The notes under the pieces are model-generated. The model searched no databases and was not told where the DNA came from. It saw only the letters and a program-made list of their open reading frames with translations. The position numbers and the translations under genes are program-made. A stretch of 64,000 bases of DNA from Streptomyces violaceoruber (GTDB lineage Bacteria > Actinomycetota > Actinomycetes > Streptomycetales > Streptomycetaceae). Positions 37,986 through 46,362 of this stretch are shown in pieces; positions within the stretch are counted from its first letter, which is position 1, and the number at the start of each line of letters is the position of its first letter. Where the stretch lies: contig JODI01000009.1 of NCBI GenBank assembly GCA_000720805.1, positions 90,065 through 154,064 on the forward strand, read 5' to 3'.

Positions 37986-38363
37986 TCAGCCCGCGGCCGC
38001 TATGCGGTCGGCCGGCCTTGCCGCCTTCTTGAGTTCCAGCTCGCGGCGACGGCGCCTGGCCAGGACCACGCGGCGTTCGGCGGCGGTGAGCCCGCCCCAG
38101 ACGCCGTACGGTTCCGGTTGCAGGAGCGCGTGCTCGCGGCACTCGACCATGACGGGACAGCGGCCGCAGACCCGCTTCGCGGCCTCCTCGCGGGAGAGAC
38201 GGGCGGCGGTGGGTTCCTTGGACGGGGCGAAGAACAGGCCGGCCTCGTCGCGCCGGCACACCGCCTCGGTGTGCCAGGGTGCGTCTTGGTCCCTGTCCCG
38301 CACTGGCACCCGCTGGGCCGGAACGGCAGCTACCTGCACGGACGAATGCGGCGGTTGCAGCAC
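37986..38363 (-). CDS. WhiB-family Fe-S transcription regulator
   Basis: A 125-residue Wbl protein. The four cluster cysteines are in AVCRRDEAGLFF and RVCGRCPVMVEC; the turn motif is YGVWGGLTAAERR, followed by a basic AT-hook-like tail RRRRRELELKKAARP for DNA contact. These proteins hold a 4Fe-4S cluster and usually bind the primary sigma factor. The start is GTG at 38363 with GGAG 7 nt upstream. Which Wbl paralogue it is cannot be settled from the sequence alone. Confidence 0.93.
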   Translation of the reverse strand: MLQPPHSSVQVAAVPAQRVPVRDRDQDAPWHTEAVCRRDEAGLFFAPSKEPTAARLSREEAAKRVCGRCPVMVECREHALLQPEPYGVWGGLTAAERRVVLARRRRRELELKKAARPADRIAAAG

Positions 38364-38537
38364 GGTCTACTCCTGACGACGGCTTCGCGAGCGAGAGACG
38401 ATGCAGCAAGGCCTACCCGCTGTGCGCGCGCCTATGCACTGAGTTCCCAACCGCTGGACTCCGGGTGCTTGCGGGTACCAGGACGCCCGGGCGCCGGGCA
38501 CTGTCCACCGCTTTCCGCGAAGCCGGATTCACAACCG

Positions 38538-39245
38538 TCAACGGTCCAGATGCTTGCGCAAACCCTTGTCGACCTTGTGCTGAACCCGTTCGAGAATGTC
38601 CGCGACGAGCTTGCCGCGCTTCGGTCTGCCCTCGATGCTGCCGAGCACCGCCCAGCCGTCCACGTAGACGACGGGGGCCTCCGGATCGCCCGAGTCGAGG
38701 TTGTCCACCTCGAAGCTGCCGAGGACCCCGCCGCCGGTACCGCGCAGCGAGACGTTCTCCGGGACGCGCACGTCCACGCTGCCGAAGACCGAGAACGCCT
38801 TGATCACGACCTGCTGGTACTCGAAGATCGCCTCACTGAGGTCGATCTCGACGCTGCCGAAGACCGCGTACGCGTGGATACGACGGCCGGCGCGCCGGCG
38901 GCCCTTGCGGACGGCGGCACTGAAGACCGCGACCACGTTGTCGTCCGGGTCGTGCGGGAGGGTGTCCGTGGGCCGGTTGGGGGCCGGGGTGTGGGCGGGG
39001 GCGGACCGGCGCTGATGGGCGGCGGGCAGATCCCGTATGAAGACCTCCAGTTCGCCCACCGTCTTCGCGTTCAGCACCCCCTCGACGCGCTCCGCGTGCT
39101 CGTCGGCGGTCAGGCGCCCCTCGGCGAGGGCCTCGCGCAGGATGTCGGCGATGCGGTCGCGCTCCGCGTCCGAGGCGCGCAGGTCGCCGGGGCGCGGGGC
39201 GGAGGTGTCCTGCGCCCGCGGTTCGGTGTGCTTCTGAAGGTCCAC
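38538..39245 (-). CDS. DUF1707 (SHOCT-like) protein with LiaF-type C-terminal domain
   Basis: A 235-residue soluble protein. The N-terminal DUF1707 domain is LRASDAERDRIADILREALAEGRLTADEHAERV; the C-terminal half, with repeated AVFGSVEIDL, SVFGSVDVRVPE and AVLGSIEGRP, is the cell-wall-active-antibiotic-response (LiaF-like) beta fold. There is no membrane segment. Function is unknown; LiaF-like domains take part in envelope-stress signalling. The GTG at 39245 is 6 nt from TACGCT on the minus strand, pointing to a leaderless transcript. Confidence 0.85.
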   Translation of the reverse strand: MDLQKHTEPRAQDTSAPRPGDLRASDAERDRIADILREALAEGRLTADEHAERVEGVLNAKTVGELEVFIRDLPAAHQRRSAPAHTPAPNRPTDTLPHDPDDNVVAVFSAAVRKGRRRAGRRIHAYAVFGSVEIDLSEAIFEYQQVVIKAFSVFGSVDVRVPENVSLRGTGGGVLGSFEVDNLDSGDPEAPVVYVDGWAVLGSIEGRPKRGKLVADILERVQHKVDKGLRKHLDR

Positions 39246-39409
39246 GGCAGCAGCGTACCGAAACGCGATAGATCGCGACCAGGCCTGTGGACAACCTTGC
39301 CCCGGCGTATGAGGACTACCTCACAGGCTGGCCGTCTCCGGCAGGTTCTACGCTGGTGGGCGCCCGCCGACGGAGGCGGGTGCCGTCCGTCGAGAAGGAA
39401 TGGGCTGAG

Positions 39410-41074
39410 ATGCCTGAGTTCGCGTACACCGATCTGCTCCCCATGGGAGAGGACGCCACCCCCTACCGGCTGGTGACCTCCGAGGGTGTCTCCACCTTCG
39501 AGGCCGACGGGCGGACCTTCCTCAAGGTGGAGCCTCAGGCGCTGCGCAAGCTCGCCGAGGAGGCCATCCACGACATCCAGCACTATCTGCGCCCGGCCCA
39601 CCTGGCCCAGCTCCGCCGCATCATCGACGACCCCGAGGCGTCGAGCAACGACAAGTTCGTCGCCCTCGACCTGCTGAAGAACGCGAACATCGCGGCCGCG
39701 GGCGTGCTGCCGATGTGCCAGGACACCGGCACGGCGATCGTCATGGGCAAGCGCGGGCAGAACGTCCTCACCGAAGGTGAGGACGAGAAGGCCCTGTCCC
39801 GCGGCATCTACGACGCCTACCTGAACCTCAACCTGCGCTACTCGCAGATGGCTCCGCTCACCATGTGGGAGGAGAAGAACACCGGCTCCAACCTCCCGGC
39901 GCAGATCGAGCTGTACGCGACCGACGGCGGCGCCTACAAGTTCCTGTTCATGGCGAAGGGCGGCGGCTCGGCCAACAAGTCGTTCCTCTACCAGGAGACG
40001 AAGGCGGTCCTGAACGAGGCCTCCATGATGAAGTTCCTGGAGGAGAAGATCCGTTCGCTGGGTACGGCCGCCTGTCCGCCGTACCACCTGGCGATCGTCG
40101 TCGGCGGTACGAGCGCCGAGTACGCCCTGAAGACCGCGAAGTACGCCTCCGCGCACTACCTGGACGAGATCCCGGCCGAGGGCTCCGAGCTGGGCCACGG
40201 CTTCCGGGACAAGGAACTGGAGGAGAAGGTCTTCGAGCTGACGCAGAAGATCGGGATCGGCGCGCAGTTCGGCGGCAAGTACTTCTGCCACGACGTCCGC
40301 GTGGTCCGCCTTCCCCGCCACGGCGCCTCCTGCCCCGTCGCCATCGCCGTCTCCTGCTCCGCGGACCGCCAGGCCGTCGCGAAGATCACCGCCGAGGGCG
40401 TCTTCCTGGAGCAGTTGGAGACCGACCCGGCACGGTTCCTGCCGGAGACGACGGACGAGCACCTCGAAGAGGGCGACGTCGTCAAGGTCGACCTGAACCA
40501 GCCGATGGACGACATCCTCGCCGAGCTGACCAAGTACCCGGTGAAGACGAGGCTTTCACTCACCGGTCCGCTGGTCGTGGCCCGTGACATCGCGCACGCC
40601 AAGATCAAGGAGCGGCTGGACGCGGGTGAGGAGATGCCGCAGTATCTGAAGGACCACCCGGTGTACTACGCCGGCCCGGCCAAGACCCCGGAGGGGTACG
40701 CGTCCGGTTCCTTCGGGCCGACGACGGCCGGCCGCATGGACTCCTACGTCGAGCAGTTCCAGGCGGCGGGCGGCTCCAAGGTGATGCTCGCCAAGGGCAA
40801 CCGCAGCAAGCAGGTCACCGACGCGTGCCACACGCACGGGGGCTTCTACCTGGGCTCGATCGGCGGCCCGGCGGCTCGGCTCGCCCAGGACTGCATCAAG
40901 AAGGTCGAGGTCGTCGAGTACGAGGAACTCGGCATGGAGGCCGTCTGGAAGATCGAGGTCGAGGACTTCCCCGCGTTCATCGTGGTCGACGACAAGGGCA
41001 GCGACTTCTTCCAGGATCCCGCCCCCCAGCCGACGTTCACCTCGATCCCGGTACGGGGCCCGGGCCTGGGCTGA
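39410..41074 (+). CDS. fumarate hydratase class I
   Basis: A 554-residue single-chain 4Fe-4S fumarase of the TCA cycle (fumarate to L-malate). The N-terminal alpha part contains [36 protein letters not shown] and [25 protein letters not shown]; the beta part contains [35 protein letters not shown] and [30 protein letters not shown]. The ATG at 39410 is chosen because an upstream ATG closes at once. A second, class II fumarase lies 2.8 kb downstream. Confidence 0.96.
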   Translation: MPEFAYTDLLPMGEDATPYRLVTSEGVSTFEADGRTFLKVEPQALRKLAEEAIHDIQHYLRPAHLAQLRRIIDDPEASSNDKFVALDLLKNANIAAAGVLPMCQDTGTAIVMGKRGQNVLTEGEDEKALSRGIYDAYLNLNLRYSQMAPLTMWEEKNTGSNLPAQIELYATDGGAYKFLFMAKGGGSANKSFLYQETKAVLNEASMMKFLEEKIRSLGTAACPPYHLAIVVGGTSAEYALKTAKYASAHYLDEIPAEGSELGHGFRDKELEEKVFELTQKIGIGAQFGGKYFCHDVRVVRLPRHGASCPVAIAVSCSADRQAVAKITAEGVFLEQLETDPARFLPETTDEHLEEGDVVKVDLNQPMDDILAELTKYPVKTRLSLTGPLVVARDIAHAKIKERLDAGEEMPQYLKDHPVYYAGPAKTPEGYASGSFGPTTAGRMDSYVEQFQAAGGSKVMLAKGNRSKQVTDACHTHGGFYLGSIGGPAARLAQDCIKKVEVVEYEELGMEAVWKIEVEDFPAFIVVDDKGSDFFQDPAPQPTFTSIPVRGPGLG

Positions 41075-41094
41075 CCCGGCAGCGGCACCCGTGG

Positions 41095-41122
41095 AGAGCC
41101 CCTGGCGTGTGCCGGGGGCTCT
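41095..41122 (+). terminator. intrinsic terminator of class I fumarase
   Basis: 12-bp stem AGAGCCCCTGGC / GCCGGGGGCTCT with one wobble and a 4-nt loop, 20 nt past the stop, followed by GTCGTTTTCC. Confidence 0.88.
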
Positions 41123-41159
41123 GTCGTTTTCCTCGGCACCCGTGAACCAGGAGCGGCCC

Positions 41160-42305
41160 TTACGGGCCTGGGTGGGGCCGCGCTCCGGTCGGCGCCGAGG
41201 CGGCGGCACCATCGTCCTGTGCCGCAGCTCCTCGTGGCAGGGCGACGCGACCCGGAGCAGGCAGTGGCTCCCTGCCCGTTGCCCTCAGACGGCGTGCCAG
41301 CCATCGTCGTGCCGGCGTCTCGAACCTGTCCGTCAGGACAAGGCCCCCCGCCAGCAGGGTGGCCATGAAAACGAATCCGCCCCATGGGGCAAAGGCTTCC
41401 AAATGCTGTCCGGAGAACTGCAGGACGACAGCGTAAAGAAGGGCTGCCAGCGGGCGATGCAGCACGTACACGCAGTAGGACGCCTTGCCCAACGATTCGT
41501 ACACGCGTTGAGTGCCGGATCGTGGCTCGCTCCTCGCACCGAGCACGACGACGAGCGGGAACACAAACAGTACAGACAGGAGCTGCCCGATCAGACCAGG
41601 CCTGAAGAATGCCATAACCGGCAGTACAGCCATCAAGACCAGCGGCGGAATCCGGGGGGTACGCAACGTGTCCCGCAGGCGGTAGATCAATAGGCCGGCG
41701 GCGAAGGAGTAGCCCACCCTGGCGAGCCCTCCGGGAAAGTCGGCCCACGTCAGACCCAAAGCAGCGGTGTGCCAGTGCATCAACGACCATGAATACAATC
41801 CGCCGCACCCCACAACCGTAGCGGCAAGGACTCTGAGGGACTGGAGCGGGCGCCAGAAGACCGCCCACACCAGATTCGCCATGAGTTCGAAGAAGATGGT
41901 CCACATCGGCCCGTTGAAGGGAAAGGCGTGCGTCAACGGTGCGGGCAGCATGAACACCGCAAAGGGAAGCGCGATGAGCAGCTCCCTCCAGGTCCACGCC
42001 ACCGTGGGTGAGTCGTACAGAATGCACATCGCCTGGTGGACAATCCCCAGGAGGAGCCCCATGGCGTAGAGCGGATACAGTCGCACCCAGCGCCGGCGAA
42101 GGAAAGCCAGAGGGGTCATCCCCTGACGGAAACGATCCTCATAGGCATGAGCAAGCACAAAGCCACTGAGTACGAAGAAAAGATCGACAGCAAAGCCCAG
42201 GAATCCCGGCACCAATCCGAACAGTCGCGGGGAATGCAGGGCTACGATGCACAAGGCCGCAACACCGCGAATGCCGTGAAGTGTCCGATAATTCTTGACG
42301 TGCAT
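41160..42305 (-). CDS. acyltransferase 3 family membrane protein (OafA/YrhL-like)
   Basis: A 381-residue integral membrane acyltransferase with about ten hydrophobic segments. Family marks are the N-terminal LHGIRGVAALCIVALHS (His of the active-site region), DLFFVLSGFVLAHAYEDRF, the basic loop FLRRRWVRLYPLYAMGLL and FNGPMWTIFFELMANLVWAVF. Such enzymes O-acylate cell-surface sugars or small molecules; the substrate is unknown. The C-terminal 45 residues are hydrophilic. The ATG at 42305 has GGAG about 10 nt upstream. Codon use is clearly less GC-rich than its neighbours, suggesting transfer from outside the core genome. Confidence 0.88.
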   Translation of the reverse strand: MHVKNYRTLHGIRGVAALCIVALHSPRLFGLVPGFLGFAVDLFFVLSGFVLAHAYEDRFRQGMTPLAFLRRRWVRLYPLYAMGLLLGIVHQAMCILYDSPTVAWTWRELLIALPFAVFMLPAPLTHAFPFNGPMWTIFFELMANLVWAVFWRPLQSLRVLAATVVGCGGLYSWSLMHWHTAALGLTWADFPGGLARVGYSFAAGLLIYRLRDTLRTPRIPPLVLMAVLPVMAFFRPGLIGQLLSVLFVFPLVVVLGARSEPRSGTQRVYESLGKASYCVYVLHRPLAALLYAVVLQFSGQHLEAFAPWGGFVFMATLLAGGLVLTDRFETPARRWLARRLRATGREPLPAPGRVALPRGAAAQDDGAAASAPTGARPHPGP

Positions 42306-42624
42306 CGGCGGGCTGCTCCTCGGGGCAAAATGAATTGATGCGCTCGCTCTATGTGAGGCCGGTGGTCACTTTAGCCTCGAGCAGGACTTTCTGGCTGCAG
42401 CCGGCCGCGCGAGGCGGGGTTTTTCTTGAATCACCGATGAAGTGCCCAGGATCGGCTCGCTGAGGTATTTCGGAGTGACCGTTGATCGGGTGATCGTGGC
42501 GTGTGCGCACCAAAGGAGCGGCCGAGCCGTCGAGCCGTCGAGCCGTCGAAGGGAGGTGCTCGGAGCCCCGACTCGCCGGCACAGGCGCCTCGCGGCCGGG
42601 TCGGATGGGCGTGACACCATGACG
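42306..42624. other. gene-free, lower-GC spacer upstream of the acyltransferase
   Basis: About 320 nt with no supported gene. It has a lower GC stretch including GGGGTTTTTCTTG near 42416-42428 and a three-copy tandem repeat GAGCCGTC (42524-42548). It likely contains the acyltransferase promoter, but none could be pinpointed. Composition like the neighbouring acyltransferase suggests both arrived together. Confidence 0.5.
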
Positions 42625-42659
42625 GACGCCCGCCCCTGATTGGCGCAGGGGCGGGCGTC
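42625..42659 (-). terminator. intrinsic terminator of the sigma factor/membrane protein operon
   Basis: Near-perfect 14-bp stem GACGCCCGCCCCTG / CAGGGGCGGGCGTC, about 24 nt past the stop of the leftward membrane-protein gene. Confidence 0.88.
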
Positions 42660-42682
42660 GTATCGGGATCAGGGCAGGCGGG

Positions 42683-43183
42683 TCAGCCCGCGCAGACCGT
42701 GAAGCTGACTGTGTCGCCCTTCGTGACGGTCTTCGGGGCGTGCGGGGTCACCTCGATCACCGAACCCGGCTTGCAGCCCTTGACGGCCTTCTTGGTGACG
42801 GTGCCGAGCTTCGTCTGCGTCTTCAGGAGCAGCGGCTTGGCCAGCACCATGTCATAGCCCGAGAAGTCGATCGGGACGGTGCCGCCGTCGGAGAAACCGA
42901 ACAGCATGGTGGTGGCGTCGCTCTCGGCGGCCGTGCTGCTCGCCGCCGGCTTCGAGTCGCCGCCGGCGACCGAGGTGGCCAGGGCCGTTCCCCCGCCCGC
43001 CGCGATGAGGGCGGCGGCGACGGCGGCGATGCCGACGGTGCGGCGGCGCCGGGTGCGGCGCACGATCGTCGGCGCGTCGAAGTCGGGCGCCTCGGCGGAG
43101 TTCGCGAATCGGTTCATGGCGTTCATCAGTTCCTCTTCGAAGGGTGTGCAGCCGGAAGGCCGTGCGTCGTCGTACGAGGTCAT
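42683..43183 (-). CDS. small membrane protein co-expressed with sigma factor (possible anti-sigma-like partner)
   Basis: A 166-residue protein with a 48-residue cytoplasmic N-terminus, one transmembrane segment (TVGIAAVAAALIAAGGGTALA), and an extracytoplasmic domain that ends in a PASTA-like stretch, LGTVTKKAVKGCKPGSVIEV. Two cysteines near the C-terminus could form a disulfide. The ATG at 43183 overlaps the sigma-factor stop as ATGA, so the two are coupled. Single-pass proteins in this position are often anti-sigma factors or sensors, but no zinc-anti-sigma HxxxCxxC motif is present, so the role is inferred only. Confidence 0.75.
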   Translation of the reverse strand: MTSYDDARPSGCTPFEEELMNAMNRFANSAEAPDFDAPTIVRRTRRRRTVGIAAVAAALIAAGGGTALATSVAGGDSKPAASSTAAESDATTMLFGFSDGGTVPIDFSGYDMVLAKPLLLKTQTKLGTVTKKAVKGCKPGSVIEVTPHAPKTVTKGDTVSFTVCAG

Positions 43184-43743
43184 CGGATTCCTTCCGTGTG
43201 CTGCCGTGGTGAAGGGTCGGAGAGTGCGGGGAACTGGCTTCTGAGTTTCTCGATCCCCCGGGCGAGCTGGGAGCGCACCGTGCTCTGCGAGATGTCCAGG
43301 TCGGCCGCGATCTCGGTGTCCGAGAGGTCGTGGAAGTACCGCAGCACCACGACCGTCCGCATCCGCATGGGCAGTTGCTGCAGTGCGCGCACCAACTGGT
43401 CCCTGCTGTCGACCTGTCCGTACTCGTCGCCGGGAGCGGCCCGGTCGGGGCCGTCCGCCTGCGGAACCGTACGGCGGAAGCGGCGCCAGCGATCGTTGGC
43501 GAGGTTCACCATGATCCGCCGCACGTAGGCGTCCGGGGCGTCCTTGTCGGAGATCGTGCGCCACTTGCGGCAGGCCCGTTCCAGGGTCTCCTGGACCAGG
43601 TCCTCGGCGGAGTCGCGGTTCCCCGTCAGGACGAGCGCGCCCCGGAACAGCGCGACCGACCGGGCGGCGACGAAACCGTGGAAGTCCGTGCCGTGGAAGT
43701 CGTCCCTGCCATGGAAATCCGCGCCGTGGAAGTCCGTCTCCAC
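43180..43743 (-). CDS. SigE-family (ECF-type) RNA polymerase sigma-70 factor
   Basis: A 187-residue sigma factor. Region 2 covers [32 protein letters not shown]; region 4 is [47 protein letters not shown] with its helix-turn-helix. It matches the actinobacterial SigE-70 family. The N-terminus carries four DFHG repeats ([23 protein letters not shown]), which I have not seen described and which may bind metal. The start is GTG at 43743 with AAGGAGG upstream. It forms an operon with the following membrane protein gene. Confidence 0.93.
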   Translation of the reverse strand: METDFHGADFHGRDDFHGTDFHGFVAARSVALFRGALVLTGNRDSAEDLVQETLERACRKWRTISDKDAPDAYVRRIMVNLANDRWRRFRRTVPQADGPDRAAPGDEYGQVDSRDQLVRALQQLPMRMRTVVVLRYFHDLSDTEIAADLDISQSTVRSQLARGIEKLRSQFPALSDPSPRQHTEGIR

Positions 43744-43889
43744 ACGCTCCTCCTTCCTGTCACCCCTCCTCGACGTGGAAGCCGGGCGTTCTGCTGCACG
43801 GCCGCTCTGAGACCTGGGTCACACGACGAATGACACCCGGGCGGCCCACCGTCCGGAACATCCCCGGCGTCCCGTTCGCTGTACTGGGC

Positions 43890-45275
43890 ATGAGCGAATA
43901 CCGCATCGAGCACGACTCCATGGGCGAGGTCCGGGTCCCTGTCGACGCCAAGTGGCGGGCGCAGACGCAGCGGGCCGTGGAGAACTTCCCGATCTCCGGA
44001 CAGCGCATCGAACGCGCCCACATCGAGGCGCTGGCGCGCATCAAGGGCGCCGCGGCGAAGGTGAACGCCGGCCTCGGTGTGCTCGACAAGGACATCGCCG
44101 ACGCGATTCAGGAGGCGGCGGCCGAAGTCACCGAGGGGCAGTGGGACGAGCACTTCCCGGTGGACGTGTTCCAGACCGGGTCCGGGACGTCGTCCAATAT
44201 GAACACGAACGAGGTCATCGCCACCCTCGCCAGCGAGCGGCTGGGGCGGCCCGTGCACCCCAACGACCACGTCAACGCCTCGCAGTCGTCCAACGACGTC
44301 TTCCCCTCCTCCATCCACATCGCCGCCACCGCCGCGGTGACCAGGGATCTCATCCCCGCCCTCGACCACCTGGCCGGCTCACTGGAGCGCAAGGCCGAGG
44401 AGTTCGCCGATGTCGTGAAGTCGGGGCGGACTCACCTCATGGACGCCACTCCGGTGACCCTGGGGCAGGAGTTCGGCGGGTACGCGGCGCAGGTCCGGTA
44501 CGGCGTCGAGCGGCTGAACGCCTCGCTCCCCCGGCTCGCCGAGCTGCCCCTCGGCGGGACGGCCGTGGGTACCGGCATCAACACCCCGCCCGGCTTCTCC
44601 GCCGCCGTCATCGAGGAGGTCGCCCGCGCCACCGGGCTGCCGCTGACCGAGGCCCGCGACCACTTCGAGGCGCAGGGCGCGCGGGACGGGATCGTGGAGA
44701 CCAGCGGGCAGCTGCGGACCATCGCCGTCGGACTGACGAAGATCGCGAACGATCTGCGGTGGATGTCCTCCGGCCCCCGGACCGGGCTCGCCGAGATCAG
44801 CCTTCCCGACCTCCAGCCCGGTTCCTCGATCATGCCGGGCAAGGTCAACCCGGTGATCCCGGAGGCCGTGCTCATGGTCGCCGCGCAGGTCGTCGGCAAC
44901 GACGCCACCGTCGCCACGGCCGGCGCCGCGGGCAACTTCGAACTCAACGTCATGCTGCCGGTCATCGCCAAGAACGTGCTGGAGTCGGTCCGGCTGCTCG
45001 CCCACGTCTCCCGGCTGCTCGCCGACCGGACCGTCGACGGGATCGTCGCCCACCGCGACCGGGCCCGGGAGTACGCCGAGTCGTCGCCGTCCGTGGTGAC
45101 GCCGCTCAACAAGTACATCGGGTACGAGGAGGCCGCCAAGGTCGCCAAGAAGGCGATGGCCGAGCGGAAGACCATCCGACAGGTCGTCGTCGAGAGCGGG
45201 TACGTCGAGCGCGGCGACCTGACGGAGCAGCAGCTCGACGAGGCCCTGGATGTCCTGCGGATGACGCACCCGTAA
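43890..45275 (+). CDS. fumC: fumarate hydratase class II
   Basis: A 461-residue non-Fe-S fumarase of the fumarase/aspartase superfamily. Marks are [62 protein letters not shown] and the signature [11 protein letters not shown]. It catalyses fumarate to malate in the TCA cycle and is oxygen-stable. The ATG at 43890 gives the usual N-terminus [15 protein letters not shown]; the earlier ATG at 43830 adds residues not expected for the family. Confidence 0.97.
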   Translation: MSEYRIEHDSMGEVRVPVDAKWRAQTQRAVENFPISGQRIERAHIEALARIKGAAAKVNAGLGVLDKDIADAIQEAAAEVTEGQWDEHFPVDVFQTGSGTSSNMNTNEVIATLASERLGRPVHPNDHVNASQSSNDVFPSSIHIAATAAVTRDLIPALDHLAGSLERKAEEFADVVKSGRTHLMDATPVTLGQEFGGYAAQVRYGVERLNASLPRLAELPLGGTAVGTGINTPPGFSAAVIEEVARATGLPLTEARDHFEAQGARDGIVETSGQLRTIAVGLTKIANDLRWMSSGPRTGLAEISLPDLQPGSSIMPGKVNPVIPEAVLMVAAQVVGNDATVATAGAAGNFELNVMLPVIAKNVLESVRLLAHVSRLLADRTVDGIVAHRDRAREYAESSPSVVTPLNKYIGYEEAAKVAKKAMAERKTIRQVVVESGYVERGDLTEQQLDEALDVLRMTHP

Positions 45276-45358
45276 CGGCCGGCGACGCCGTCACGGTCCG
45301 CGTGTGAACCGTGACGCGCGCCGCAGCGTCGTATGCCTATGGCACCTAATATCTGTGC

Positions 45359-46054
45359 ATGGCAGACGGTGGAGCGGTGAGAGCCGAAGTGGACGCGGGC
45401 GGACCGGCGGTGTACTGGGCGCCCGGGAGCCAGATCCTGTGGCGTTACCGGGAGAACGGTGGCACGCGCTTCCATATCGCGCGCCCCGTGACGGTCGTAC
45501 GCGACGACAGCGAGCTGCTCGCCGTGTGGATGGCACCGGGCACCGAGTGTGTGAAGCCGGTGCTGGCGGACGGCACGCCGGTACACGTCGAGCCGCTGGA
45601 GAGCCGCTACACCAAGCCGCGCTCCGTGACCCGCGGCCGCTGGTTCGGGACGGGGGTGCTGAAGCTGGCGCGGCCCGGTGAGCCGTGGTCCGTGTGGCTG
45701 TTCTGGGAGCCGGGCTGGCAGTTCAAGAACTGGTACGTGAACCTGGAGGAGCCGCTGACGCGCTGGGCGGGCGGGGTCGACTCCGAGGACCACTTCCTCG
45801 ACATCACCGTGGACCCGGACCGCAGCTGGCAGTGGCGGGACGAGGACGAGTTCACGCAGGCCCAGCGGGACGGGCTGATGAGCCCTCAACAGGCACGAAA
45901 GGTGCGGGAAGCCGGTCAGTCGGCGGTGCGGGTGATCCGCGCCTGGGGGCCGCCGTTCTCGGACGGCTGGCAGCACTGGCGGCCCGATCCGTCCTGGTCC
46001 GTTCCCTCCCTGCCGCCGGACTGGGACCGTACTCCCGCGCATCTGTCCTCATGA
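45359..46054 (+). CDS. DUF402 family protein
   Basis: A 231-residue soluble protein with a DUF402 beta-barrel: ILWRYRENGGTRFHIARPVTVVRDD, WFGTGVLKLARPGEPWSVWLFW, FKNWYVNLEEPLTRW and DHFLDITVDPDRSWQWRDEDEF. Some characterised DUF402 proteins are nucleoside di/triphosphate phosphatases; that function is only a family-level guess here. A -10-like TAATAT (45347-45352) lies 6 nt before the ATG at 45359, a clear leaderless-type start. Confidence 0.85.
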   Translation: MADGGAVRAEVDAGGPAVYWAPGSQILWRYRENGGTRFHIARPVTVVRDDSELLAVWMAPGTECVKPVLADGTPVHVEPLESRYTKPRSVTRGRWFGTGVLKLARPGEPWSVWLFWEPGWQFKNWYVNLEEPLTRWAGGVDSEDHFLDITVDPDRSWQWRDEDEFTQAQRDGLMSPQQARKVREAGQSAVRVIRAWGPPFSDGWQHWRPDPSWSVPSLPPDWDRTPAHLSS

Positions 46055-46170
46055 GACCCTTGATGCGCCCCCGGGCGAGAAACGTAGGATCGTCCTCCGC
46101 AAGGGCGCGCAGTGGCAACCACCGGAGCTTGCGCTGGGCTTGACCGATCGTCAGCGAGGGGCGGCAGGAC

Positions 46171-46362
46171 GTGAGCGAGGGGTACGAAGGCAACGCCGGT
46201 ACCGCCGGTAAGGGCGGGGCACGGTCCGCCGGTGCCACAGGAACAGCCTCTGACCACGCGGGAAATCCGTTCCTGGGACACGTATTCCGGGTATCGGGTC
46301 TTCGGCGGGACCAACTGCGCACCCGGCGCACGGGCTCTGACGGACGGATTCGACACGCGTGA
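46171..46362 (+). CDS. possible small ORF coupled to the SpoIIE-type phosphatase gene
   Basis: A GTG at 46171 with GGGGCGGCAGG upstream opens a 63-codon frame whose TGA overlaps the phosphatase GTG as GTGA. The product VSEGYEGNAGTAGKGG... is Gly/Arg-rich with no recognised domain. The overlap and ribosome-binding site are suggestive, but it may only be an untranslated leader. Confidence 0.3.
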   Translation: MSEGYEGNAGTAGKGGARSAGATGTASDHAGNPFLGHVFRVSGLRRDQLRTRRTGSDGRIRHA

